A model generated the notes under the pieces. It ran no database searches. It had not been told where the DNA came from and saw only the letters and a program-made list of their open reading frames with translations. Below, piece after piece: positions 1 to 5,493 of a DNA stretch of 15,705 nucleotides (positions are counted from its first letter, which is position 1; the number at the start of each line of letters is the position of its first letter). The DNA comes from an uncultured bacterium. GTDB taxonomy: Bacteria > Pseudomonadota > Alphaproteobacteria > Rhodospirillales > Rhodospirillaceae. The stretch lies in NCBI GenBank assembly GCA_903896775.1, contig CAITZE010000195.1, forward strand, positions 1 through 15,705, written 5' to 3'. A program made the translations under genes and the position numbers.

Positions 1-458
1 AGACGTTTGCCGTAAATACGGTGGCCCAGCATATGCGTCGGGCTCCAGCCTTTGAATCGCCCGTCGCGGATGATCTCTGCACCTTCTAAAAGCCGCCGCG
101 GCACGGCCACCATCAAAGCCATCGCCATATCGGCGGTGTCTTCGGTCAGCACATCGGGTGTGTTGGTGACGCTGATACCTTTGGCGCGCGCAGCGCTGAC
201 ATCGATATGGTCGACGCCGTTGCCAAAATTCGCGATCAGTTTCAGGCGTGGGCCGGCCTGGGCGATGACGTCTTTGTCGACCTCATCGGTCAGGGTCGGC
301 ACCAGCACGTCGCATTTCTGGACGGCGGCGGCCAGATCGGCACGGCTGAACGGTTTGTCTTCGACATTCAGATGGACGTCGAACAGCTCCATCATCCGCG
401 TCTCGACGACGTCGGGCAATCTCCGGGTAACGACAACCGTCGGCTTGGTCCGCGCCAT
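1..458 (-). CDS. D-2-hydroxyacid dehydrogenase (glyoxylate/hydroxypyruvate reductase-like), C-terminal part beyond window
   Basis: Partial gene: the first 152 codons are present and the rest lies beyond position 1. The start is the ATG complementary to 456-458 (MARTKPTVVVTRRLP). What is seen is the N-terminal catalytic half of the NAD(P)-dependent D-2-hydroxyacid dehydrogenase family, including the stretch LKLIANFGNGVDHIDV, then GISVTNTPDVLTEDTADMA, then RDGRFKGWSPTHMLGHRIYG. The family reduces 2-keto acids such as glyoxylate or hydroxypyruvate to D-hydroxyacids in the cytoplasm. The Rossmann GxGxxG loop and catalytic Arg/Glu/His should follow but are outside the window, so substrate and cofactor cannot be called. 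The closest feel is the GyaR/D-glycerate dehydrogenase subgroup. The Shine-Dalgarno is weak. It is divergent from the SH3-domain gene. Confidence 0.9.
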   Translation of the reverse strand, partial: MARTKPTVVVTRRLPDVVETRMMELFDVHLNVEDKPFSRADLAAAVQKCDVLVPTLTDEVDKDVIAQAGPRLKLIANFGNGVDHIDVSAARAKGISVTNTPDVLTEDTADMAMALMVAVPRRLLEGAEIIRDGRFKGWSPTHMLGHRIYGKR

Positions 459-732
459 CGTGCTTTGCGTTCAAAATTTGTTTTCCGGACCTACCACGGC
501 CCGCGTTCACCGGTCCTATAACGGACGGTCAGTTAGGGGTAGCAGCCGTCTCTAATATTGTCCAGGCGAGGGCCGGTTTACAGATTTGAGGTTACAGATT
601 TTGAGGTTACAGATTTCGGTCCGTATTGCGGCGCGGTGGAGCTATCGCCGCCGTTGCCAAATCCCGAAATCCGAGGCACAAACCACGCCACCTCTTCTTT
701 GCGGCGGCATTAGGGTTTTGATAGCGTTGAGG
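459..732. other. Divergent intergenic region between dehydrogenase and SH3-domain genes
   Basis: About 274 bp with no convincing gene. It should carry the promoters of both divergent genes, but I see no strong -35/-10 pair. It holds a short imperfect dyad (near 509-531, ACCGGTCC facing GGACGGT) and a three-copy 15-bp tandem repeat, listed separately. An open frame extends the SH3 gene upstream through the repeat, but its translation there (repeating LQILRLQI) looks like read-through of non-coding DNA. Confidence 0.5.
576..616. repeat. Short tandem repeat, 15-bp unit, about 2.7 copies
   Basis: Units start at 576 (GTTTACAGATTTGAG), 591 (GTTACAGATTTTGAG) and 606 (GTTACAGATTT, partial). The units differ only by the position of one T. 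The repeat is in the 5' region of the SH3-domain gene, roughly 120-160 bp before its chosen start. Confidence 0.8.
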
Positions 733-1425
733 ATGGCGCAAGTTAGGCGTTTGGCGGTGATGTCGGTGCTGGCTGCGGTGCTCTGCGGCCCTGCGGCTGC
801 GTCAGCTGCCGAAAATAAACCCGCGGCAAAAGCGCCGAGTTCCAAGGCAAGTCCGAAAGCGGCTCCGACTGCCAGTCCAGCGCCGAAGGCGGCGCCTGTC
901 CCCGCGCCAAGCGAAGCTGCGCATAATCCTGCGCCCGGGGACGAAGCCGGCCCCTCCGACGTCATGGACGGCGATAGTAAAGATTCCGACGCCAAGGGCA
1001 GCGCTGCCGGACTACCTGTCCCCCGCTTTGTGTCGCTGCGTACCAACCCCATCAACCTCAGGACCGGTCCCGGTGTGCGCTATCCGGTCGATTGGGTTTA
1101 CGTCCGGCGTCATCTGCCGGTGGAAGTCATCGGCGAGTTCGATACCTGGCGCCGCATCCGCGACCATGACGGCTCCGAAGGATGGGTCCATCAAAGCATG
1201 CTCTCCGGCAAGCGCACGGCGGTTGTCACCGGTGGCGCGCAGACTCTGAAGCGCACCGGCGAGGATACCGCGGTTGTGGTCGCGACCTTGGAAGCCGGTG
1301 TTATCGTGAATGTGCAACGCTGTCCCGCCGAGACAGGCTTCTGCCGGGTGGAAGTGGACGGCGTTCAGGGCTGGCTCAAACGCGAGCAGCTCTGGGGCAT
1401 TTACCCCGGCGAGACCGTTCAATAA
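733..1425 (+). CDS. Exported protein with two bacterial SH3 (SH3b) domains
   Basis: Predicted 230-aa periplasmic or envelope protein. Residues 1-26 form a signal peptide (basic MAQVRR, hydrophobic core VMSVLAAVLCG, AAASAA before the cleavage site). Residues 27-95 are a low-complexity Ala/Pro/Lys then Asp-rich linker. Residues about 98-160 are a first SH3b domain with the hallmark NLRTGPGVRYPV and ...EGWVHQSML; residues about 162-220 form a second, more divergent one ending in GVQGWLKREQLWG. SH3b domains commonly bind peptidoglycan or peptides, but no enzyme is attached, so the role is open. I chose the ATG at 733 rather than the longer frame from 586 because it gives a clean signal peptide and a GAGG just before it. 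Genes like this often sit next to a 2-hydroxyacid dehydrogenase in alphaproteobacteria (from memory). Confidence 0.85.
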   Translation: MAQVRRLAVMSVLAAVLCGPAAASAAENKPAAKAPSSKASPKAAPTASPAPKAAPVPAPSEAAHNPAPGDEAGPSDVMDGDSKDSDAKGSAAGLPVPRFVSLRTNPINLRTGPGVRYPVDWVYVRRHLPVEVIGEFDTWRRIRDHDGSEGWVHQSMLSGKRTAVVTGGAQTLKRTGEDTAVVVATLEAGVIVNVQRCPAETGFCRVEVDGVQGWLKREQLWGIYPGETVQ

Positions 1426-1440
1426 ACGGCTCGCTGCCAG

Positions 1441-1467
1441 TTAAGCCGAATCCCCTTAAGCCAAATC
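1441..1467. repeat. Tandem near-duplication of a 15-bp unit at the 3' end of the DUF3501 gene
   Basis: TTAAGCCGAATC at 1441-1452 is repeated as TTAAGCCAAATC at 1456-1467 (11 of 12 bases equal, 15-bp period). The second copy contains the DUF3501 stop and last codons; the first lies just after the stop, in the convergent gap with the SH3 gene. Confidence 0.6.
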
Positions 1468-2067
1468 TTCGGCGAGCGCCGCGCGGCTTTCTTCCGGCAA
1501 CATGGCCATGTGTCCATACTGCGGATGGGTGATTCCAGCAATCACTTGCGTCCCAGCTGCCTTGAAGGCTGCGACTTCGGCGGCCGTGAAATTAAAATGC
1601 AAAAAATGCACGGAAGACGTTTTGCCTTCGGCCGTGGTGCGGTCCAGGTCGGCCTCCGGCACGGCCTTTACCGTGTGCCCTGCGAAAGTCAGTTGGACCA
1701 TATCTTCGACATGGCCCAATGACGCGAGAACGCGCCGACGCACGCCTTCGTCCTCGACTTCGATCATCATGGTGGCGACCAATTCCGTGCCTTGCGGGAT
1801 TAGCGGATTGTAAGCCGCCAGTTCACCTTCGACCTGGTCTTCGCCGCCGCGTTCGATGAACAGCATTTCGTGAACCTGCGCCCACATGGTGTCGTAGTTC
1901 TCGAAATAGAGGCTGATGTGCGGGCCGATATGAACACGGCGCTTACGCTTCGTTTCCACCAGCTTGCGGCGGTACTCGCGGCGAATCTTGCCGTAATCGG
2001 CCATGGGCATGATATCGGCCCGCGTGATTTCACGGCGCTTTGGCGAATTGTCGGTCATATCCAGCAC
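1456..2067 (-). CDS. DUF3501 family protein
   Basis: 203-aa soluble protein of the DUF3501 family, function unknown. Recognisable stretches are REITRADIMPMADYGKIRRE at the N-terminus, HIGPHISLYFENYDTMWAQV, MLFIERG, and SSVHFLHFNFT followed by ITHPQYGHMAML near the end. No membrane segment or signal peptide is seen. It is the last gene of the rubrerythrin / CCG / DUF3501 set, with 20 bp between the CCG stop and this start, so it is almost certainly cotranscribed. Two starts are possible: GTG at 2067 with AAGGAG 7 nt upstream, or ATG at 2058 with GGAG 8 nt upstream. I give the longer form because its ribosome site is stronger. The constant company of an iron-sulfur protein and rubrerythrin suggests a redox or iron role, which is inference. 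Confidence 0.88.
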   Translation of the reverse strand: MLDMTDNSPKRREITRADIMPMADYGKIRREYRRKLVETKRKRRVHIGPHISLYFENYDTMWAQVHEMLFIERGGEDQVEGELAAYNPLIPQGTELVATMMIEVEDEGVRRRVLASLGHVEDMVQLTFAGHTVKAVPEADLDRTTAEGKTSSVHFLHFNFTAAEVAAFKAAGTQVIAGITHPQYGHMAMLPEESRAALAEDLA

Positions 2068-2087
2068 TCCAAATCTCCTTACGTCTC

Positions 2088-3428
2088 TCAGCTCAAACCA
2101 TAGGCTTTGGCGAGAATTTCAATCGGATGAAAAGCGCGTTGGCCTTCATGAGATACACCGTCGACACCTTCCAAACCTTGCGCGAGATGTTTGCCTGCTA
2201 AAGGACACTCAGACGCAAGATAGCTTTTCTTGGCTTCGGCAGCGCGGCGCACGGTTTGGCGCGCGAACTTTGTTGCGATCTCGAAATTGCCTTTTTTCAC
2301 GCCCCACGATCCGCCGTGACCCGAGCAACGCTCAATCACACTCACATCGGTCTCGGGAATCAGCCGCAGCATCTCGGCCCCCATATTGCCCATATTCTGC
2401 GCGCGCGCATGACATGCCATATGCATGGCGACGCCGCCGGGAACAGCAGACAGTCCAGATGCGATGCCTTCATTATCGGCGATCTCCACAACGTATTCGG
2501 TGATGTCGTAAGTGGCTTGAGACAAGATTTTGACGTTCTCGTCGTCCGGCACGATCAGCGGCCACTCGAACTTCATCATCAAAGCGCAGCTCGGCACCAG
2601 CGCGATCACATCGTTGCCGGCATCGATATAAGGCTTCAGCGCAGCAGCTGTGCTTTTGGCTTTCTCAGCGACGCGCGCGAGATCGCCCTGCTCCAGCTGC
2701 GGCATACCGCAGCAGCCGGGATAAACCACCTCAGCGTTCACGCCATTCTTTGCCAACACCTTTAAGGCGGCTTCGCCGATATCGGGATTGTTGTAATTAG
2801 CAAAGCAGGTCGCGAAGATCACCGCCTTGCGTCCGAAGGCGGGCGCGTCGCGATTGACTGAAGGCGGCGCTTCCTTCGCGCGTTGCATGAAAGTCTTGCC
2901 GTGATATTTGGGCAGTTCGACGTTGCGATCGACACCGGCTACTTTTTCCAAAATTGGGCGCGTCAGCGTATTGCCGCGTTTCGAGCCCCAGTTAGCGAGG
3001 CCGGGCGCAATACTCGCCAGACGACCGTTGCGGTCGGTCTCCGTCAGCTCTTTGTCGAAGAACGGCGTGCCGTCCTTAGCGCGATCGGCGGCGCGGTACC
3101 GCAACATCAGATGCGGGAAGTCGATGTTAAAGGCATGCGGCGGCACGTAAGGGCATTTGGTCAGGAAGCACATGTCGCAGAGTGTGCAGGCATCCACGAC
3201 CTTCTTGAAATCAGCGCTTTTGACGCCGTGAATTTCTTCGTCGCCGGCAGCATCCACCAGATCGAAGAGGCGCGGAAAGGAATCGCACAAATTGAAGCAG
3301 CGGCGGCAGCCGTGACAGACGTCGAACTGACGGCGCATTTCGGCGTCCAGCTTGTCGGCATCGATATAGTCCGGATTGTTCCAGTCGATGACGTGCCGCG
3401 TCGGGGCTTCGAGGCTGCCTTCTCTCAT
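2088..3428 (-). CDS. CCG-domain iron-sulfur protein (heterodisulfide reductase HdrD / GlpC-like)
   Basis: 446-aa cytoplasmic protein. The N-terminal part carries two ferredoxin-type [4Fe-4S] motifs: C38-x2-C41-x2-C44-x3-C48 (VCHGCRRCFNLC) and C81-x2-C84-x2-C87-x4-C92-P (CTLCDMCFLTKCP). The second has four residues before the last Cys instead of the usual three. Two cysteine-rich CCG domains follow: C208, C239-C240 (YPGCCGMPQ), C281, and then C339 (MACHARAQN), C368 (CSGHGGSWG), C408. This fold transfers electrons between Fe-S clusters and a thiol, quinone or partner protein. No flavin or membrane domain is visible, so a partner must supply or accept electrons. It lies between rubrerythrin and DUF3501. 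The ribosome site is weak (GAG about 11 nt upstream), which may keep its level below that of rubrerythrin. Annotation as the anaerobic glycerol-3-phosphate dehydrogenase subunit would be misleading. Confidence 0.88.
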   Translation of the reverse strand: MREGSLEAPTRHVIDWNNPDYIDADKLDAEMRRQFDVCHGCRRCFNLCDSFPRLFDLVDAAGDEEIHGVKSADFKKVVDACTLCDMCFLTKCPYVPPHAFNIDFPHLMLRYRAADRAKDGTPFFDKELTETDRNGRLASIAPGLANWGSKRGNTLTRPILEKVAGVDRNVELPKYHGKTFMQRAKEAPPSVNRDAPAFGRKAVIFATCFANYNNPDIGEAALKVLAKNGVNAEVVYPGCCGMPQLEQGDLARVAEKAKSTAAALKPYIDAGNDVIALVPSCALMMKFEWPLIVPDDENVKILSQATYDITEYVVEIADNEGIASGLSAVPGGVAMHMACHARAQNMGNMGAEMLRLIPETDVSVIERCSGHGGSWGVKKGNFEIATKFARQTVRRAAEAKKSYLASECPLAGKHLAQGLEGVDGVSHEGQRAFHPIEILAKAYGLS

Positions 3429-3456
3429 GCGTCAACTGCTCGCTACATCTGCTCTT

Positions 3457-3498
3457 AAAAAACAAACCGGCCGACACTGAAGTGCATCGGCCGGTTTG
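3457..3498 (-). terminator. Intrinsic terminator / attenuator between rubrerythrin and CCG genes
   Basis: Perfect 12-bp inverted repeat (CAAACCGGCCGA at 3463-3474, TCGGCCGGTTTG at 3487-3498) with a 12-nt loop. On the minus strand it is followed immediately by six U (AAAAAA at 3457-3462). It starts 24 bp past the rubrerythrin stop and ends 28 bp before the CCG start. A stem this GC-rich with an adjacent U-run is a textbook Rho-independent terminator; lying inside a likely operon it should reduce transcription of the downstream genes. Confidence 0.88.
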
Positions 3499-3522
3499 CG
3501 GAATATTCCGAGGCTTGGCCGT

Positions 3523-3942
3523 TTAGGCGAGTGAATCCAGCGCCTTTTGGAAGCGGCCGGCGTGGGACTTCTCGGCTTTCGCCAAAGTCTCAAACCAGTC
3601 GGCGATTTCATCGAAACCTTCTTCGCGGGCGGACTTGGCCATGCCCGGGTACATATCGGTGTACTCGTGGGTTTCACCGGCGACGGAAGCTTTCAAGTTG
3701 TCGCGGGTTTCGCCGATTGGATAACCGGTGGCCGGGTCGCCCACGGCTTCCAGGTATTCGAGGTGACCGAAAGCGTGTCCGGTTTCACCTTCCGCGGTGG
3801 AGCGGAACAGGGCCGACACCTCGTTCTGGCCTTCAACATCGGCCTTCTGTGCGAAATACAGATAGCGACGATTGGCTTGGCTTTCGCCGGCGAACGCGGC
3901 TTTCAGATTACCTTCGGTTTTTGAACCTTTGAGGCTTGCCAT
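3523..3942 (-). CDS. Rubrerythrin family protein (ferritin-like di-iron domain only)
   Basis: 139-aa cytoplasmic four-helix di-iron protein. Candidate iron ligands are E20 (FAGESQANRRY), E53 and H56 (EGETGH), E90 and E93 (AGETHEY) and E124/H127 (AEKSH), the paired helix motifs of rubrerythrin. Members reduce hydrogen peroxide. The C-terminal rubredoxin domain of classical rubrerythrin is absent, so reducing power must come from another protein; the neighbouring CCG iron-sulfur protein is the obvious candidate (inference). The start at 3942 is secured by AAGGAGG 7 nt upstream, much the strongest ribosome site in this cluster. It is the first gene of the rubrerythrin / CCG / DUF3501 transcript, downstream of an ICE-like site. 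The gene for Irr lies upstream on the same strand. Confidence 0.94.
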   Translation of the reverse strand: MASLKGSKTEGNLKAAFAGESQANRRYLYFAQKADVEGQNEVSALFRSTAEGETGHAFGHLEYLEAVGDPATGYPIGETRDNLKASVAGETHEYTDMYPGMAKSAREEGFDEIADWFETLAKAEKSHAGRFQKALDSLA

Positions 3943-4050
3943 TGGGGGCCCTCCTTTTTTGATTTGGTTGACGAAACATCGGGGAGAATACGGGGGTCCG
4001 GTTAGAAGGTCAGTCGGAAATCGACCGCCGGCACCATATTCATGCCGACA

Positions 4051-4079
4051 GATGTAAGCCGCTGCCGATTCTAAGTCAA
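4051..4079 (-). promoter_or_regulatory. Candidate promoter of the rubrerythrin operon
   Basis: On the minus strand, -35 TTGACT (complement of 4074-4079, five of six consensus bases), a 17-bp spacer, and a weak -10 TACATC (complement of 4051-4056, three of six). It would start transcription near 4044, giving a leader of about 100 nt to the rubrerythrin ATG. The ICE-like dyad lies immediately upstream of the -35, which supports this assignment. The -10 match alone is poor. Confidence 0.45.
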
Positions 4080-4083
4080 GCAG

Positions 4084-4100
4084 TTTAGAATAGTTCTAAT
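4084..4100. promoter_or_regulatory. Irr (ICE) box-like inverted repeat upstream of rubrerythrin
   Basis: TTTAGAATAGTTCTAAT: the core TTAGAA-TAG-TTCTAA (4085-4099) is a perfect dyad with a 3-nt centre. It closely matches the iron control element recognised by Irr in alphaproteobacteria (inverted TTTAGAA/TTCTAAA halves, from memory). It is in the irr-rubrerythrin gap, about 140 bp before the rubrerythrin start and just upstream of the candidate -35. A further half-site TTCTAA lies at 4069-4074, touching the -35. PerR boxes look similar, but an Irr-type protein is encoded next door. Confidence 0.72.
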
Positions 4101-4147
4101 AATAGATTTGCGCTGTAAGCAGCGCCTTAAAATGCCCAGAGTAGGCT

Positions 4148-4573
4148 TTAGGCTTTAACGCGGATAATGACGTCGACCCGTGTGATTTCGGCGCCGCCCG
4201 GAGCTTCCGGAAGGGCGGAGATGTTCACATGCTCAGACGGAATGTCTTCCAGATGGCCGGAGCGTTCGAAATAGAAGTGATGGTGATTGCCGGTATTGGT
4301 ATCGAAATAGGAACTGCTCGAATCGATCGAGATTTCGCGCAACAGCCCCTTACCGGTGAAATCGTGCAGAGCGTTATAAACCGTCGCGAGCGAAACATCG
4401 ACGCGGCTGGATTTGGCTTCATTGAACAACTGTTCGGCGCTGACGTGGCGATGACCGCGGGCAAACAAAATCTTGGCCAAAGCCAAGCGCTGACGGGTGG
4501 GCCGCAGGCCCGCATCACGTAAGCGCTCCAGGACCGTGACACCGCTAAGCGGAGATGTCTTTTTGTTTCGCAT
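4148..4573 (-). CDS. irr: Iron response regulator Irr (Fur superfamily)
   Basis: 141-aa cytoplasmic DNA-binding regulator. Residues about 14-85 form the Fur winged helix, with the Irr-typical GLRPTRQRLALAKILF, HVSAEQLFNEA, and the recognition segment VSLATVYNALHDF. The dimerisation half carries SSYFDTNTGNHHHFYFE, with the three-His HxH region (H97-H99) used by Irr for heme or metal sensing, and ends EITRVDVIIR as in Irr. It contains no cysteine at all, so neither the Fur zinc site nor the N-terminal heme regulatory GCPWHD motif of Bradyrhizobium Irr is present. Irr accumulates when iron is low and represses iron-using genes or activates uptake genes through ICE boxes. It stands directly upstream of rubrerythrin with an ICE-like site between. 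The ribosome site is weak; ATG 4573 is the natural start. Confidence 0.93.
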   Translation of the reverse strand: MRNKKTSPLSGVTVLERLRDAGLRPTRQRLALAKILFARGHRHVSAEQLFNEAKSSRVDVSLATVYNALHDFTGKGLLREISIDSSSSYFDTNTGNHHHFYFERSGHLEDIPSEHVNISALPEAPGGAEITRVDVIIRVKA

Positions 4574-4606
4574 GATTTAACCCGGCGCCGCGCGGCGCTC
4601 TGCCTA

Positions 4607-4637
4607 AAGCCGATGTATTATTCACATACATAGGCTT
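4607..4637. promoter_or_regulatory. Inverted repeat upstream of irr
   Basis: Arms AAGCCGATGTAT (4607-4618) and ATACATAGGCTT (4626-4637) pair at 11 of 12 positions around a 7-nt loop. It lies 34 bp before the irr ATG. It may be an operator or a leader hairpin; I do not recognise the regulator, and it does not match the ICE box. Confidence 0.5.
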
Positions 4638-4640
4638 GTT

Positions 4641-4679
4641 ACGGGCCTTTTAAAAGCCCGTGCGTAATACGCGCGTATT
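4641..4679. promoter_or_regulatory. Two adjacent palindromes upstream of irr
   Basis: ACGGGC (4641-4646) faces GCCCGT (4656-4661) around TTTTAAAA plus one extra C. Five bases further on, AATACGCGCGTATT (4666-4679) is a perfect 14-bp palindrome. Together with the dyad at 4607-4637 they crowd the 100 bp upstream of irr. Function unknown. Confidence 0.5.
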
Positions 4680-4702
4680 TTTATCGATTGGAAGCTGTGG
4701 AG

Positions 4703-4768
4703 AAAAAGATTGGTGGATCGACGAGCGCTTGGGATGAGGGGGAGGGGAAGCGGCTCGGTCGATCCACC
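4703..4768 (-). terminator. Long bulged hairpin plus U-run: terminator, possibly the end of a small RNA
   Basis: Arms 4712-4730 and 4748-4768 form about 19 base pairs: 11 uninterrupted (GGTGGATCGAC at 4712-4722 with 4758-4768), then 8 more interrupted by two single-base bulges. On the minus strand the stem is followed after four bases by five U (4703-4707). The 17-nt loop reads, on the minus strand, CCCCTCCCCCTCATCCC, a C-rich sequence complementary to Shine-Dalgarno motifs. It lies about 180 bp past the cold-shock stop, so it may end that transcript or a separate or processed small RNA. The structure is clear; the RNA itself is inferred. Confidence 0.6.
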
Positions 4769-4950
4769 GAAAGGTCCCCGTGGGGGCCCTTCTTCGAGGG
4801 GAAACCATCAGAACTGAGCCTTCAATCTCGCCTTCAATTGTGTTTCAAGTTGGGCAGGGACCTTAAAATCTTGTCAGGTCCGAGCAGTTACAAATCAAAG
4901 ATCAGCGGCCGGACGATAAGCCCGTGCTGCAAACAGAATATCAGCGCAGT

Positions 4951-5493
4951 CTAATGCTGAGGTTCGTATTGCGGCTGAGCTTGATGTGATTGCGGTGCTG
5001 GCGCGAGAATTTCTACGCGCACAGCCATAGGGCCCTTCTTGCCGGGGCGCACATGCATACGCACACGCTGGCCGGATTCGAGACGGTCGAGATTGGAGCG
5101 CTGCAAAGCGCCAATGCCGATGAATACATCGGCGCCGCCATCGACGGGCATACCAAAGCCGTAGCCTTTATCCACCGCGAAGAATTTGATTTCGCCGTCG
5201 AGGACGACTTCATCCTCATCGGTCTGCGGCATATCGTCGGACACAGTCGAGTCATCGACCTCGCCAATGCCAGCGACTTGCGGGCCGCGTGGACCATCCG
5301 CAAGATCGCAGATCAGCGTCGCGCCCTGGCGTAAAGTACGCAAGCCCGCGCGTTGCACGACCGAAATATGCAGGAATGCATCCGCCGACCCATCCATCGG
5401 CGCCACAAACCCGAAACCTTTCGCCGGGTTAAACCACTTAACCTTAGCGGTCACGCCCGTCTTGGCGGAACCCGCCGAAGAAGACGACTGCAT
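4951..5493 (-). CDS. Twin cold-shock-domain protein
   Basis: 180-aa cytoplasmic nucleic-acid-binding protein with two cold-shock domains. The first (residues about 13-76) has KVKWFN, RNP1 KGFGFV (25-30) and RNP2 AFLHI (39-43). An acidic linker (about 79-98) follows. The second (about 99-161) has EIKFFAVDKGYGFG and DVFIGI. In the second domain RNP1 ends in Gly instead of Val/Ile, and the RNP2 His is replaced by Gly, so its RNA binding is probably altered. The tail (163-180) is rich in Pro, Gln and His. Double-domain Csp proteins of this length are typical of alphaproteobacteria and act as RNA chaperones in cold or stationary phase. The 5' region of about 200 bp up to glpK leaves room for its own promoter and leader. 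The start ATG has AAAGG 13 nt upstream, rather distant. Confidence 0.92.
   Translation of the reverse strand: MQSSSSAGSAKTGVTAKVKWFNPAKGFGFVAPMDGSADAFLHISVVQRAGLRTLRQGATLICDLADGPRGPQVAGIGEVDDSTVSDDMPQTDEDEVVLDGEIKFFAVDKGYGFGMPVDGGADVFIGIGALQRSNLDRLESGQRVRMHVRPGKKGPMAVRVEILAPAPQSHQAQPQYEPQH

Larger units (their letters stand above)
4574..4950. other. Non-coding stretch between cold-shock gene and irr, rich in dyads
   Basis: About 377 bp without a credible gene. An 88-codon open frame on the plus strand (from a TTG near 4688) has no ribosome site, runs through the long hairpin and is rejected. The stretch holds, from right to left in the transcription direction of the neighbours: weak dyads at 4773-4789 and 4857-4885, the long bulged hairpin with a U-run (4703-4768), and three close dyads in the presumed irr promoter region (4607-4679). 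Confidence 0.6.

Noticed and set aside
586..732. Longer N-terminus for the SH3-domain protein
   Set aside because: The extension is encoded by the tandem repeat and Arg-rich non-coding-like DNA and would place the signal peptide internally.
4688..4954. Plus-strand open frame of 88 codons between the cold-shock gene and irr
   Set aside because: It starts with TTG without a ribosome site, runs through the long hairpin, ends inside the cold-shock gene and has a composition unlike a real protein.
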